Positions 31,278-44,062 of a stretch of 64,000 nt of DNA are shown here, in pieces. Within the stretch, counting starts at the first letter, position 1, and each line of letters opens with the position of its first letter. The stretch comes from Haemaphysalis longicornis (taxonomy: Eukaryota; Arthropoda; Arachnida; Ixodida; Ixodidae), in NCBI GenBank assembly GCA_013339765.2, contig JABSTR010000950.1, positions 620,001 through 684,000 of the forward strand, written 5' to 3'. A program made the translations under genes and the position numbers. Below the pieces are notes generated by a model, which was not told where the DNA came from, ran no database searches, and saw nothing but the letters and a program-made list of their open reading frames with translations.

Positions 31278-33000
31278 ATGAAGGTCGTGATCGAAGGGGA
31301 AGACTTCGCTCGTGAAGACTTCCGCGAGGACGACTGGCAGCATATAGATCGTGCCAGGAAAACAACGAAAAAATCAACAGCAATCAAGCCCCCCGCAAGC
31401 AGCAGACGATGCACCAGCCGAAGATGCGCCGAACAAAGCAAGGGATTCCGCCGAGAGCCAACCTAATTGAAGAAGACTACAAAATCACGTTCCACGCAAG
31501 AGGTGGATTATATCTGAAAGCCACAAATGCGATCTACGCAGCCGCCGGAGTTCCTTATATAAGCGGTGAGCAGATACGCACACAGCCCAGCTCGAACTAC
31601 TTCGTCGTTAGTACTCCCCTTAAGGATCGAGCAGTTCTGTTTTCCTCCGTCAAGTTTATCCGCGTTAAGGACCAAACCTTCGAACTGTCGAGTCACGTCG
31701 CCGCTCCGCGGCGCGTAGTGACCGGCATCGCATTCAACATCCCTGAGGACGAATCTCCGGACGACATCACAACAGCGTTCAAAGATCGCAACCCGAACTT
31801 CAACATTCTGAATTCCAGGAGTATGGGAGCCTCCAAATCCATCCAAATTCTCTTTCAAGGCACCGTAGTACCATACTGGGTCCGATAGGCATCTACCCCT
31901 ACCGCAGGAAAAGAGAAGATGCCCACACTGCTGCAAAGTAGGCCACCGACCAGACGTGTGCCCAACGGCCGAGACCCGTTGCCACATTTGAGGCATAGTC
32001 AACCGTATACCGACGGACACCCGTGCACGCCCAAGTGTGCAATCCGCAATGGACAGCACCTGACCGGGCAGTAGACTGCCCGCGTAGATTCCAAGCCCGA
32101 CGTAGATTCCAACATCGTCGCAAGACGGAAGAACGGAAGACAGCAACAGCAACAAGAACATCAATCGAGATCAACGCAGTTCTAGTACATCCTGAAAAAA
32201 CCACAAGAATGACCCAGCCTCTCGGAGCGAGAGGAGGAGGAGGAATAAACGTCCCTATGAATCAGGGGTCCTGGAAGAGTCCTTATTCCAGGACCCCTTG
32301 AGACCGTCCAGCTTCTTGGGCTCTCTTCCCTAGCCAAAGCTGGTCGTCAGGGTCCAAGCTGGACAGTGCTCTCTCCCACTGCTCAGTGGAGGGGAAGGGC
32401 AGGAGAGAGGTCGCTCAAGCTCTCGATCTCCATCCTGCAATAAGGCCAAATCCAAGTCCCCAATGCGGAGCCAGTCAAGATCGCCGTCTTTCAACAACCG
32501 CAGGCGAATAATTGCCAAGAGGAGGGGCGAGATGCTACCGCCAGTGTCAACAGCAACCGCCCACAAACAGGTCAGCTGGGGCAGCAGGGCGTCCCACCGT
32601 TCCTGGAAAAACACCCCTCCCCCTCATAATCCGCAAATCCCTGCAGAGTTTCGTCTGGAACTAGCTAGTCTTAAAGCAGAAGGTAGCTCTCCTACGCAGA
32701 TCATCGTGAGGGTGTTAAAAGATAATCAAGCCTTGCCGGACGAAAATAAAGCCCTCCGTAAACAACTGACCACCCCGGCAGATCCCTCTGGTACAGACGT
32801 TAATTCATTAACCCCCCCCCCCCCCTCCAAAGAAACGCCCTGCAGGAACCATACTCCCTCAACAAGTCGAAGATAAACTTGGCGACATTGCATGCACCGT
32901 TCAAGGCATTCGAACAGTGCAAAATAGTCTTCAGACGTCTGTGGTAATACCACCACATAACCAACTGATAACAGCCGCTTCACAGCAATCATCCGCTCCT
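31278..33000 (+). pseudogene. LINE ORF1, Gag-like with zinc knuckle
   Basis: ORF1 proteins bind element RNA. The likely start is ATG at 31,278 (MKVVIEGEDFAREDFREDDW). A frameshift near 31,410 leads to the 31,409-31,888 frame, with DYKITFHARGGLYLK and the RNA-binding-like IPEDESPDDI segment. After a stop and a shift, CPHCCKVGHRPDVC at 31,918-31,960 is a perfect C-x2-C-x4-H-x4-C knuckle, followed by degenerate C/H residues and HLTG. After the nested insertion, an R/S-rich stretch (SRSPSFNNRRR), then VSWGSRASHRSW and a possible coiled coil near 32,640-32,770 (LELASLKAE, LPDENKALRKQL) complete it. A C-run lies at 32,812-32,825. Confidence 0.82.
32222..32425 (-). mobile_element. Nested antisense LINE 3' end
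   Basis: On the minus strand WERALSSLDPDDQLWLGKRA, the extreme C-terminus of a LINE ORF2, ends at a stop. It is followed by an inverted pair AGTCCTTATTCCAGGACCCC-like UTR and GTTTATTCCTCCTCCTCC. It cuts ORF1 between its zinc-knuckle part and its R/S-rich part, so it inserted later. The 19.64-19.77 kb LINE C-terminus (LWEIVLSSPSVEDQLRL) is a relative. Confidence 0.78.
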
Positions 33001-33029
33001 CATGGCGAGAGAAACACAGGCAAACCGTA

Positions 33030-33700
33030 TAGTTAAAATCTGTTAGTGGAATTGCCGTGGATTTAAACGGAAGCGACCAGTGTTACAACTACTTTTCCAG
33101 TAGCTTGAATTTCCTCCCGATTTGATTGCACTGCAAGAAGCCGGAACTACCTTTAAGCTACCCGGCTATAAAGCTTTTCAGGACTCCCAAAATCCCCGCT
33201 CAGCCATCCTGGTCAACCGCAACCTACCGGCGACCAAGTCACAATTCGACAGTAGAGACATTCGTCATGATCTAATAACAATATTTCCAAATAAGCCCGA
33301 AGACGCCAAAATATTCATTCCTATAGTGGACAGAGTCCACCGCGGAACCGGGGTCATAGATTTAACCTTTTTTTCGATCTCACACGCAGGGAGGTAGTAT
33401 CGCACGCACTAGTGGTCGTAGGAGCTTTTAATGCCCCACGTACCGAGGGAGGCTACAGATGCCGTGACGAGAAATGGACGGAGCTGTGCGAGCAAATACA
33501 ACTACCTCACTTTAGAATTCTAACCCACACCTGAATAGCCTTCAGGATAGGTAATAGCGTCCAAGTTGACACTGCCCCAGATCTTACCTTCGCACTGGAT
33601 ACGAGTTGCGAAGACGAGAGCGTTACTGGTCACACCCTCGGCAATGATCACTTTACAATCCAGACAGTGATTAAGCACACGAGTACAATCAAATACCTTC
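33030..33700 (+). pseudogene. LINE ORF2 endonuclease domain (APE type)
   Basis: The apurinic-type endonuclease nicks target DNA to prime reverse transcription. WNCRGFKRKR near 33,050 and PDLIALQEAGT at 33,118-33,147 give the first metal-binding Asn and Glu. VVVGAFNAPR near 33,412-33,440 is the GDFN box with its Asp replaced by Ala. GNDHFTIQ near 33,641-33,662 is the SDH box with N-D-H. Several stops break the frame. The D-to-A change alone would abolish cleavage if the read is correct. Confidence 0.75.
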
Positions 33701-33704
33701 CCCG

Positions 33705-35380
33705 TCAGACAACATTAGTCGAGTGGGAAGAATTCCGATTCCTCCGAAACAGCAATGCAAATGATGCCTCAATATCAAACAGACACGTGGAAGGAAAAAC
33801 TACTAATGGACATAAAAACCACCACAAAAAAGCTTGGCCAGGACATCCCATCCCTAACCATTGATGTCAGGCTTGCCCACCTCTGGGAGGCCTACCAACG
33901 CATCCAAAAGCGCTGGCGCACACAAACCCTACCGCAAGCTTAAGTTGGGCATGGCCTCAATGGAAAAGGAAATAGCGGCCCACGCCACCGAACTCGCGCG
34001 AGACCAATGGTACCACATTTACGGCCAGCTTGGGAAATCTAGGGAGGAAGAAAACATGACAACTCCTAAAATACCTTATCGATCATAACCTCAGTAAGGC
34101 AGAGCAGAGAAACCGTCCAACACAGGTCATACGTAATTACGCAGGATTGGATACTGAACTCTTTGACAAATTTCGCAACACATATTTGCCCCCCAGTCCT
34201 AGCCCCAAGCTGCCAGATTACAAAAGCCTTCCAAATTCTGAAATGCACCGAGAAATCTCGGTAGCAGAGCTCATATCGGCCATCGCAAAGCTTCGCACCA
34301 ACTCAGCTCCTGGCCCGGACGTCGTAACTAATAAAGCACTCCGCAATTTGGACGACAAATGTACTGTATCCCTAACGGGTTACATGAATGAGTGCTGGAG
34401 ATCTGGCACCCTACCTCAGTCGTGGAACCACGCGAAGGTAGTTCTGATTCCCAAGCCGAACAAACCTCTCGCACTCAAACATCTATGGCCTATTTCGTTT
34501 ACATCCGGTCCCGGTAAGCTCATGGAGCACATCATACACACCCGACTGACAAATCACGTCATAGAAACAAAGCAATTACCCCATATGGTTTCCTGGCCGG
34601 TTTATCTACACAGGACGTGATGCTCAGACTACATCATCACGTCATACGCCGTTCGCCTGATATTTTAGACTCATTGGCAGTGCTAGCACTAGATTTGACC
34701 AAGGCCTTCGACAACGTTGGCCACAAGGCCATTCTCGAAGTCAGCAGTCTATCGATCCTGGAGCTCGCACCCATAACTGCATTGAAGACTTTCTCTCGGA
34801 CAGGACGACTATCATACTCATCACCCCATTCTCTCGGTTGGAGAAAAGTGTACTCCTCAAGGGGCCGGTCTTTCACCCCTCCTGTTTAATCTGGCCATCT
34901 TGAAATCCCACAGAGACTAGAAAAATTCTGGGTCTCTATCATAACCTGTACGCGGATGACATCACTCCGCAGGCGTCAAGAGGTAGCGATGCCCAAATTG
35001 AAAACCTACATATAGGCGTCGACATCTGCACAGAGGAAGCTGGCAGTGCGAGACTCTCTTGCTCTCCATCTAAATCCGAGCTTCTTTTACTACCATCGCC
35101 GGCTCAAAGACCATGTCAGAAACCTAACATCAGGCTCCACATAAACGGCAAACAGATACCAGAGGTCCCAATAATCCGAATCGTAGGACTAAGAATACAA
35201 AACAAGCGTAAAAGCGACAATTTCATAAACATAATGAACCGAGACGCGGACCAGACGGCTCGACTTGTGCTCAGGGTCCCCAAATGTCATAACGGTCTTA
35301 CTGAAAGCGAGAAAGTACGCATTCTCCAAGCCTTTGTTATAAGTCGGTTAGTTTGCTCCTTCCCTTATCTCCACCTAAGT
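33705..35380 (+). pseudogene. LINE ORF2 reverse transcriptase
   Basis: The finger region at 34,147-34,620 holds ISVAELISAIAKLRTNSAPG, then WNHAKVVLIPKPNKPL and PISFTSGPGKLMEHIIHTRL. Motif A is ALDLTKAFDNV near 34,685-34,715. The catalytic box LYADDIT is at 34,946-34,966, with YADD intact at 34,949-34,960. The thumb (IRIVGLRIQNKRKSD) is at about 35,175-35,220. Stops at 34,618 and 34,887, plus frameshifts, inactivate it. Confidence 0.85.
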
Positions 35381-36180
35381 AGACGCGATAATTAGGCGAA
35401 CCTATAAATTAGCGCTCCAGATTCCACGACGCATACACGGTTGTAGCCACGAACTACCGCAAGGAACTACTCAATTCGGCCACCGTTCGATCCATCCGCC
35501 CAGAGACGGCGGAAGAAGCGGTCATAGCCCTAGCTCTAATACTCTACCCCACTCCCAGCACGATCATTTGTGATTCTAAAAACTGCACTTCAAAATTTCT
35601 CCACCGAACGTATATTACAGCCGGCACTCAAAATTCTGACAGGAAGCTCTGCCCGACCCCTAACACAACCAGCTCGTCTGACCTCGACGTCCGCGCATTC
35701 CGACCTCAAAGGGAACGAGGCGGCCCACGAACACTTCGAGGACTCACGATCCGGCTGGGCCCAGGCTGTATCCCGACCATGGGTCGCGATCCACGCGGGA
35801 TCGTTTGATCTCTTTTAACGACATAACTAAGCACTACCGCCTTTTCCGCTTGATCTACCTTCCGGCGGACAAAACTTTAAATAACTATAAGGCTCACACG
35901 TGGCGACTTTTTCAGACGCACTTTTCCAAATCCTGCCGTCGTGTCACACATCCACCCAACTCTATACCCTACTTCTGCCTGCTGCTTATGTGGCGGTCAT
36001 GCCACACTATCCCATATGATCTGGGCTTGCCAAAAAAAAAACCCTTTCCCCGAAATACCCTCCGTGGAACGGTGGGAGGCCGCGCTGTGCAACTCAGACC
36101 TTGACCTACAGGCCCGCTTGGTCGTCAGGGCTGCCGAAGTCGTGGATCAGTTCACATTAACAGCCATCAATGCCACCCCC
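35381..36180 (+). pseudogene. LINE ORF2 RNase H and C-terminal zinc finger
   Basis: CDSKNCTSKFLH/DSKTALQ near 35,570 and AHSDLKGNEAAHEH at 35,692-35,735 are the RNase H motifs (DS and GNEAAH). YRLFRLIYLPADKTLNNYKA follows. CCLCGGHATLSHMIWAC at 35,980-36,030 is a C-x2-C-x7-H-x4-C zinc finger typical of this LINE group. A C-run at 36,176-36,188 and the AATAAAGTT signal at 36,226 end the element. Confidence 0.78.
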
Positions 36181-36231
36181 CCCCCCCCATCGCTTTCAAG
36201 ATGCATTATTACTGATATTCCTCGAAATAAA

Positions 36232-36233
<2 letters not shown>

Positions 36234-36283
<50 letters not shown>
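36234..36283. repeat. (CT)n microsatellite, LINE 3' tail
   Basis: An uninterrupted CT run directly after AATAAAGTT. The same junction in inverse orientation is at 19,384-19,420. Confidence 0.9.
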
Positions 36284-36287
<4 letters not shown>

Positions 36288-39187
36288 CTTCGATATAAAT
36301 TTTGTGGGACAGGTGGGAAACACGTGTATCCACCCCATATGGACAGTTTTCTTCTTTATACTTTGATAAGGTCGGGACATGTACTGGGAAGCCACCGACT
36401 CCCACCCGCTCCCTGGTTCTGCAAGAGGCTCACAATTTACCGATCTCTGCTGCTTCCTGTCCGTTGCTTCAGCCCGCATTGGAGGCCTCCGCTATAGTCT
36501 TTGAGACTACACTATGGCAAGGTACCCGCATTCACAGATGCGAAAAGGCAAAGAAGCTTTAACTTCCCCAAGTAACAACCGGCGACCATATTGCTGCCTT
36601 TGCAACGCTCTAACGACCCGCTCAGATTTTAATCAACAAATAATTCACTAACGCCTCATACGCTCCTGAAACTACTCGCACGTGGCACAACCCCACAATG
36701 AGACTCAAACGTTCCGATTGCCACCCTGCCCTAAATTCACGTGATATATAGCATTCCTCCGCACCCATCATATCCGAACACCCCTATCGACCCATAGTAG
36801 ATCTACAACCATACTCTACTCCGTGTAGGCGAATTCTCATTAAACCGTGTTCCTACACGTGCAACGCAGCGCGCTGCGGCCCAGTAAACAATTCGCGCCC
36901 CTCACTCCATCTATGGATGGCCAAGGAACTACAGTGAACACTCCTCAAGGCTGATACTTCAGCCCCTAACAATATGAACTCAAGGCATACCTCGCTCCCC
37001 CCCCCCCCCCTGTTCTTCTATCCTCTTCCCCACATGGGCCATAGCCTGCCTAGTATTAATTCAAGAATAAAAGTCTTGCACCAAGCATTGCTTGCTCAGT
37101 CGGATGTCTATGAGATTGCTGACGTTGAAATTCGCAGCACCACTGTGCGGCCATACTTTAATGGCTTGTTTGGTTGCATCTTAATGTTCAGTTACGTGTC
37201 TGTTTTTTTTCGGCGCGCACCATAGCTAACGGCTGAGCAGCCGCTTTCTCTTACACACGTGAATAACTATTTGCAAATAACAGCGTTAAACCGCATGCAA
37301 GAATATTACTAACAAACCTTTAGATTTAGTTTCCAAACGTCCTTGGGAAGCCCGGACATGGGCCGCTTTAAATAAAGCTCGATCTCTCTTTCTCTCTTGG
37401 AAGTTACACGGCACTGTAGACGACGATTGTCGCGCCCATTCTACTTGCGAGCTACAGAGCACAGAGCTGCTAGTCCTGTACCCCGCGTTTCCCATTGTTC
37501 CTTCTTCATGCTACACCTGCCACATCTTTACCGGCGGTGGTGTCCACGTGATCGGCGGCTGGCTGCGCACGTGTTCGTGGCATTGTCTTGGAGATTTCAT
37601 GTTTCAGGTATTCACGGGGTCTTCTCTCGGGCACACGATTACGGAGGCTACTTCTTGGACCTCGAGCGGGACCTTAGCGGCTGCGTCGCTTTCATTCTCT
37701 TCTTGGCTTTCTTTTTTGTTCGGCTTGGCTTTCTTGCTCTCCGGCTTTCAGGTCCCTCCCACCTCCTCCTTTCTGCTTCAACCTCCTTCTTGCGTGCGAC
37801 ATCACACAACATCCCGAATGACGAGAGCTGCAGCTTCACTGCCGCACGTTTAAGGTCGTTTTAAAACTCCCCGGGCTTCTCGCCGCGTCAAAATGGGCAT
37901 ATAAACTAGCACAACGAACGATATGATTGATTGCAGCAATTTTCTATCTGTCACGGTTATTCACAGTGGCTGTGTAAGTGCACGATGAACGGAGCCCGGA
38001 ACAATGAATTCTAAACCATTCTACCAACTGCTTTTGAAAAAGGAAGAACGGGATAAATGGATAGATAGGCAGAGAATGAGGCGCGTTGCATGATGGATTG
38101 AGATGTTGGCCCTCACTATTGAGGAAGCCGTGTACGCCAACGGCCGTGATTGATTGAAATGACATTTAACTAATGTTGCTAAGATCAACCGTCGTTCTTG
38201 CTCGAGATCGCAGGGTAGTGCAACGTATGCATATATTGCTTCCCCGCGTGCTCAATTAGTCTCCCTAGCACCGTGCCTGCGCTGTCGCGTCCATGAGGTC
38301 AAAACCTCGCTACACTGCGGTGCTGTATGGCAACCCCCCCCCCCCCCCCCCCATGTCGTCGTATTTCCGAAAATTCGAGGGAGAAAAGCATAAGAAATCG
38401 AATACTGCCAAACTAAATAAAAGCCGACAAAAATATAAACTAAAGCCACGGGGTATATCGTCCTGACAGCTTAAAAGCTGTTCGACATTGGGAAATGTTA
38501 AGTGTTAAATATCGCGAACAAATTGTCAGCGTGTCCCAGAGCTATAGTGACCATATTTCACACACGCTTCCGCAGACATCCATACGAACGAATGGGCAAA
38601 GCGATGCTGCTTGTCACCGAAAGCGGTTTATATATGTACCCGCGGTAATCGTTCTTTGGCGGTTTATATTCGTCGAGAATGAACAAAAAACTCCGAGGCT
38701 GGAAACGTTCGCGAGAAGCTGACTTCTCACGCTCGTCATCATTCTTCCTGGCAAAAATTCATCATCGTGATCCTCGTCATCATGATCGCCATCATTTTCC
38801 GTTTGTGTCCACAGCGGGACGAAGGTCTCTACCATATTCCTCTACAGGCTCCTGCCCTGCGGTGCTTTAGTTCGTTCTTTGCCCCCAAATTTCCTACTTT
38901 TATTTCCGTATCGAGTTGTCTTCCCCTACTTCTAGTCCTATGTTTCGGTACCCATTCGGTTACCTTCAAGGTCAGCCGGTGGTCAGTCTCCACATTACAA
39001 CCCTAGCCAAGTTCACTTGATCTTAATTTACCCTGTGATGCGACCCGCCTGGGCTTTCCTTTTCTGAAATATGACACTCGTTTCCTATATCTAAGCTTTA
39101 CTCCTGTCGTCCTTTCCATTGGTCGTTGGGATAGCATAAGCTTTACTTTAGGGCGCTTAATAAGGCACCCAATAAGTCATCACCAGT
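36284..39187. other. Unassigned region
   Basis: About 2.9 kb with no recognised protein, SINE or transposon. C-runs are at 36,998-37,010 and 38,334-38,352. The frames at 37,397-37,864 are unsupported. Confidence 0.4.
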
Positions 39188-39199
39188 AATCGGTCGTAC

Positions 39200-39440
39200 G
39201 CAAACCCGCCGCGCTGGTTCAGTGGCTAAGGTGTTCTGCTGCTGAGCACGAGGACGCTGGTTCGATTCCCGGCCGCGGCTGGCTGCTTTTCTGATGGAGG
39301 CGAAGAGCAAAAACTCCCGTGTGTTCGATGTTTCGGCGCACGTTATAGATCCCCAGGTGGTCAAACTTAATCCGGAGCCCTCCACTACGGCGCGCCTCAT
39401 CGCCTGAGTAGCGTCGGCGCGTTAAACCCCACAATCAATC
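39200..39440 (+). mobile_element. Ruka-like tRNA-derived SINE with 12-bp target duplication
   Basis: A box GGTTCAGTGGCTAAGG and B box GGTTCGATTCCC are intact, the body matches the other copies, and the tail is CCCCACAATCAATC. AATCGGTCGTAC flanks it at 39,188-39,199 and 39,441-39,452 (the first AATC could belong to the tail). Confidence 0.92.
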
Positions 39441-39477
39441 AATCGGTCGTACACCTCTCTTTTCTCTGATAGTAATT

Positions 39478-39735
39478 CTGATTTTTCGTTTCAAACAATG
39501 AAAGTTTTCTTGGAAAAAAAAAAGCCCGCTGATAGTTTTGCCCGTTCCTGGGCGGTGGTCGCTGATGGTAGATCTATCTTCTCTTCCCCATTACCCCATC
39601 CTTTTCCTGCCCCGACCACCTTTCTACCACTACCTCAACCAATATTTCTACCCCCTCCCCTTCCTTTTCTTCCCCTGCGATACATATGTGGTGCAGGCTG
39701 GGAACCTCTGTCCCTCTCACACTCACCCACTATTC
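39478..39735 (+). repeat. Dispersed repeat C, copy 1
   Basis: Shared in the same orientation with 54,478-54,725: starts at GATTTTTCGTTT, includes AAAAAGCCCGCT, TCTTCTCTTCCCCATTACCC, ACCACTACCTCAACC and GCGATACATATGTGGT, and ends near CCCTCTCACA. It is pyrimidine-rich and non-coding. It may be a LINE UTR. Confidence 0.8.
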
Positions 39736-39749
39736 ATGCCAGGTGGTAG

Positions 39750-40660
39750 CCCACACCAATTCTATGCCGCATTTCTTTTTCCTGGTTTAGAGATGAGCAC
39801 TAGAAACTTGTCCAAGGTAGTTAACTCATTTGGTGCTCCATTCATTCCATTACCTACTCCACGGTAAGGTTTTCTGCATTTCAGTTTACCATTACTTTCT
39901 GTTTCGCCATTATCATCTTTAACCCTATTAAAGAGCTCTCTGAGTTCGGCTCCTGAAGCACTCTTTCGGAGGTGTTCTTTTCATTCACTGGTCGAGACAA
40001 CGTCTCCAAACCTTAAATGGCTGAAGTGTTCTTCACTCACTCGCACGTTTGGGTTCTCCCATTCAAGCTTCGTGAATAGCTCCTCCAGACGGGCTGTGAA
40101 CTATTTTGGAGAGGTGGTGCCTTCTTGTCTCCCCCTTTCTCCCGGATAGGAAACCTCTCACTCCTGAAGAAGATTATCTTCCCCGTGCATCGGCTGTGTA
40201 TGACCTTCAAGAGTTTTGTGCTGTATTATCCATTCCCTGCTTCTTCAATGCTTGAATTACTGCAACAGCGCTGTCTACGGAATCAGATGCCTTTTGTTAC
40301 GTGCAAATTTCGTGTAAATGGGTTTATTACAGACCGCGGATTTCATGATTACCATTAATTTGGTCAACAGTTGCGTCGCTTTTCCTAGATCCGGCATGTT
40401 CTCTGTTGTTGGAAATCTAGGGTGTCGCTTAGGCGGTTCACTGTCCCCTGTCTGAGCGACTTCTACACGGTGGAGAGTAGGCTGATGGGTCTGCGCTTCC
40501 TATGCTTTTGGACATCACCCTTCCTCGAGATGAGAAATATGCTGGAATTTTCAAGGTACTGGTACCATTAAACTTTTGAGGCCTTCTGAGAACAAACTGT
40601 ACAATCTCTCGTAGTGCAATGTATCCTCCCCATCTTTAGGTGATGTATGCTTATCCCGCC
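39750..40660 (-). pseudogene. RTE-like LINE reverse transcriptase, heavily decayed
   Basis: On the minus strand, piecing frames together: RRPISLLSTV near 40,470-40,500, KASDSVDSAVAVIQALKKQG near 40,240-40,300 (motif A), FPIRE near 40,140 (region before the usual GVRQGD), then LEELFTKLEWENPNVRV at about 40,060-40,110 and LRFGDVVS near 39,993-40,015, where FADDIV is expected. ESSLIGLKMIMAKQKVM lies near 39,930. This order and wording are typical of RTE-type LINEs, by inference. It has many stops and the catalytic pair is lost. Confidence 0.72.
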
Positions 40661-43600
40661 GTCTCTTGCAGCTTTTCCTGTCTTTTTTACTTGCCTTCCT
40701 TACCCTTTATTTTTTATCTTTCTTATCCTTTCGTACCTCGCTTGTATTTACTCTTTGGACCTCGCGGACGACGTTGTTCACTTCAATACTATCTCCTGGC
40801 CTGATATTGCTAGGGTACAACGCAACATAAAGTATCTCTTTACTTGCGTTCCTGGTGTGCGTGATGCTACCCCTTCTGTCTCTGACTGCATAGATTTTAT
40901 TTTTCCCTACTACAAGCTTCTATAGTTACCTTTGAGCCAGCTCCCTTTTACTGTGGAGCCGTATACCTCTTACCAGGCAAGGAAATTATCGCGTGCGCGT
41001 CAGCAGAAAACTCCCATGCTACTCACGGCTGCACAAAGCTAACATCTGAGGCTACTACTGGCTACTTGCTGCACAAACAAACTATAAGCACGCCAGCGAT
41101 CGAACCACGGTCCGAAGAGAAACGGAGCGAGAGCCCGTCGTCTTGCCGACTAAGATGCGACCACACGTGGAGACGGGGAGACAGACGGTGGTTTGGATTC
41201 AGCGCTTGGGGAGGGGGAGGGCGCTTTTCGGAGGTGCTTTTGGAGGGCGCTTTTTGTTTGCAAATGAATGGGTTCATCTTCAAGTTATTTATCCAGCTCC
41301 ACGGCTTTACCGAATACATATTTCTATGTTTCCAACAGCATTCACCAACTGGCCACTTTTCTATTTCCGATTTCACCTCCCCCTGGAAAGTGTGAACAGC
41401 CTCAATATGATAGCTAGAGGTTGGTTGGTGCATAGACATCTGGTCTCTTAAGCTTACGCCTCTTGAACAAGAGTGCGAAGCTGGGCGAGTCCCTCTTTAT
41501 TACACCTCTTACGCTTTTACGGTTACGGATTACGGCTTACGCCTCTTGACTTTACCGCTATTGCTGCAGAGTTGTTCACCATTCCCTGCTATCTCGCAGT
41601 GAACCAAGACACATACCCAGATCTCTTTCTTTTTCTTCCTACCGTCGGGAGCAAAGAATGTGCCCGCGATTTTACACCTTACAGTCCTCACCTGCTCCTC
41701 TAATCTTTTCAAATCCTATTACATCCCATTTTACGCCCGAGACCTCCTGTAGTAGCACACGTATGCTACCCTCGCTGGACAGAGTCACCGTATTACACGC
41801 TTCCAGCTAGGTTCCCAGTGTCGGCGTAACCGGACCCAGAGATTCTTAGAACCCTCTGCTGTATTGCTGACCTGACCGCCGCCGTGGCCGAATTCTCGAC
41901 AGCTGCTGGAGACTGAAAGCCGCGTGTTCGGTTTTAAGCTCATTTAGGAGATTTTGTCCGAATACTCCACCTACTCCACCGTGGTTGCAAATGTTGTTAC
42001 GTTTAGGGAGCCCTGTTCAGGCCCCTAACAGCCTTTCTAGTATGATTACACTTTTCTAGTATATCCAATACACGTACAGCAGTGGTGCTTGGCGTTACTC
42101 AACATGTGCATATCCCTTTTCTATAACAACAGGAAGAACTCTCGTGTATGCGCCATAGCTCAGACGTAAAGTTTCACTTTGTCGTCTTACGTCGTCAACT
42201 GGTACCCAGCCGTGACTCACAATCAGTGCTGTTACCTTTTTTAATGGGGATCGATCGACGACGTTAAGCATTAAACTGTGACGTTGGGTTTAACGTCCTA
42301 TATTTAAGATTAACGTTAGGTGGTTTTCAAATTACCTTCGATGCGCGAAGCAAGTGTACTTGGAGATGTGGGTACCCGTTGACTACGTTAGACCCTAAAG
42401 CGTGATGCTAAGTTTAACGCCGGGACGTCCCATACCCGTGTCGTCCTTTCTGCTGCGTATCAACCTTTGAGCAAGCGAATTATAAAGTGTGAAATTTTAT
42501 CGGAGTGAAAAATTTTATACGTCCACGAAATCGGCTGAGGTATACACCATAACAATGTTGTCGCACCAAAGCGCGAATTGCTAAAAGAAAAAGCCTACGG
42601 TGATTCTCACTGAACGTCGCAATTATTTTCAGTTGTAGATCAACCATGGCAAGCCGCTGTATGCTACGGTACAAAATCTATTCCGAAAAGTTATTTGACG
42701 TTGCATTTAACCATTGTTGCAGATATGCGTTGCAAAAGCGTGAAATATATGCTGCGGTAAAAATACTCGTCCGAAGCATTAATTTATGGCTATATAATTA
42801 AAGTTGACGTTGAAAATGGGTCATCCACATTCAGAATGAAGCTATGCCTACTGTTTTTTGCGTGATATTCAGATGTGCTTAAATATCGAATACAATTCCC
42901 GACAAAAATCCCCCACCTCTCATCCTTCTAGCTTCTATAACTCCGTCAACTCCACTCTGATTTCCCTTCTAGCTAGTACTTACGGAAAGTAATACTTGAA
43001 CTTGAAGACGGCGATGTGAACAAGAACCAGCAAATGTCAAGGTTTTCATAAAATATATTCCGAATTATGCTATGACTCAGTGTTAGCGATATAGTAAGGT
43101 GACCAGACTCAACACCTGCATTTAGTTCTGTTCCTGCAACGACACAGCAAACTACAATGGCGTCATTTTTCTGTCTATGTTTATTTTTACACCCTCACAT
43201 TGCATTTTGTGCGCGCTTTTAAATGACACACCACGCGGGCGACCTTTACGATAGCACATTCCTCCGTCTGCCTTTTCTGCCGACCGTACCAAGCTGTTCT
43301 TTCCTTGACAATGCGAAAACAAAGCACTCTGCCAAACGTTTTGACAGCAAAGTCACCTTCGACGATAATAAACAATGTTCCCCTTCTTTTGCACGTTCTT
43401 GTAATGATTCGCGAGCGCTCTGTGGGCGAGCGCCTCGTCGTGAGGCGACGAACCTGTTGCTGACATGCTTCTCTTGTCCCAGTTACGTACTGTCGAAATG
43501 TCTCTCCACGAATGAACCTTTTGCCAGTAGCGTGCTGCGCATGCGCTGCTCTCGCTCCCAGTGTCCGATCCGCCATTATTGGGGGGAGGAAATGTAAATA

Positions 43601-44050
43601 AAACGACGCCATATTGTATTAGGCAGTTACGAACGCCGAGCCAGCTCACTGCTGCTCCGTTTGTGAGCTCTGAAAGCGGCCGGCAGGTAGGCGCTACGGC
43701 TGCCATCGAAAAATTTCTTTGCCACCAAAGTCATGCGCGGCGCCTGGGACGGCTTCCTCAACTGCGCAGAGCAGGCGGAAAAAAAAGGGGCGTGTTTTTC
43801 TATAGTCCCCCAAGTGTGGTTCGGGCGGCCACAGCTAGGGTGCTATACGCTACTGGAAAAAGGTCCATTAACTCTCTTCTACATTTTGAGCATTCCGAAC
43901 TGCGGAGCACCTTCTATCACATGCAGCTAACAGCAACCTTCTCGTCTCTACGGCAGGTGGTTAGCTCCTGTGAACGTGCATAACCGGTGTGCACAAATAC
44001 GAGAACGCGTGCCGAGGGACCGATTATTTTTTTATCGAAAACATTTAAAG
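40661..44050. other. Unassigned region
   Basis: About 3.4 kb without a recognisable gene or known repeat. Frames at 41,062-41,451 and 43,187-43,983 overlap on both strands and show no motif. Confidence 0.4.
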
Positions 44051-44062
44051 GTGCATGGTTAG

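Larger units (their letters stand above)
30960..36283 (+). mobile_element. Near full-length two-ORF LINE, decayed, with nested insertion
   Basis: A non-LTR retrotransposon: probable 5' UTR (30,960-31,277), ORF1 (31,278-33,000) with zinc knuckle, ORF2 (about 33,030-36,180) with endonuclease, RT, RNase H and a C-terminal zinc finger, AATAAAGTT and a (CT)n tail ending at 36,283. The order EN-RT-RNaseH fits the I/R1-like group. ORF1 is interrupted at 32,222-32,425 by the antisense 3' end of another LINE. Frameshifts and stops occur throughout. The exact 5' border is uncertain. Confidence 0.85.

Noticed and set aside
31508..32164. 218-residue minus-strand frame
   Set aside because: Antisense shadow of LINE ORF1; no features of its own.
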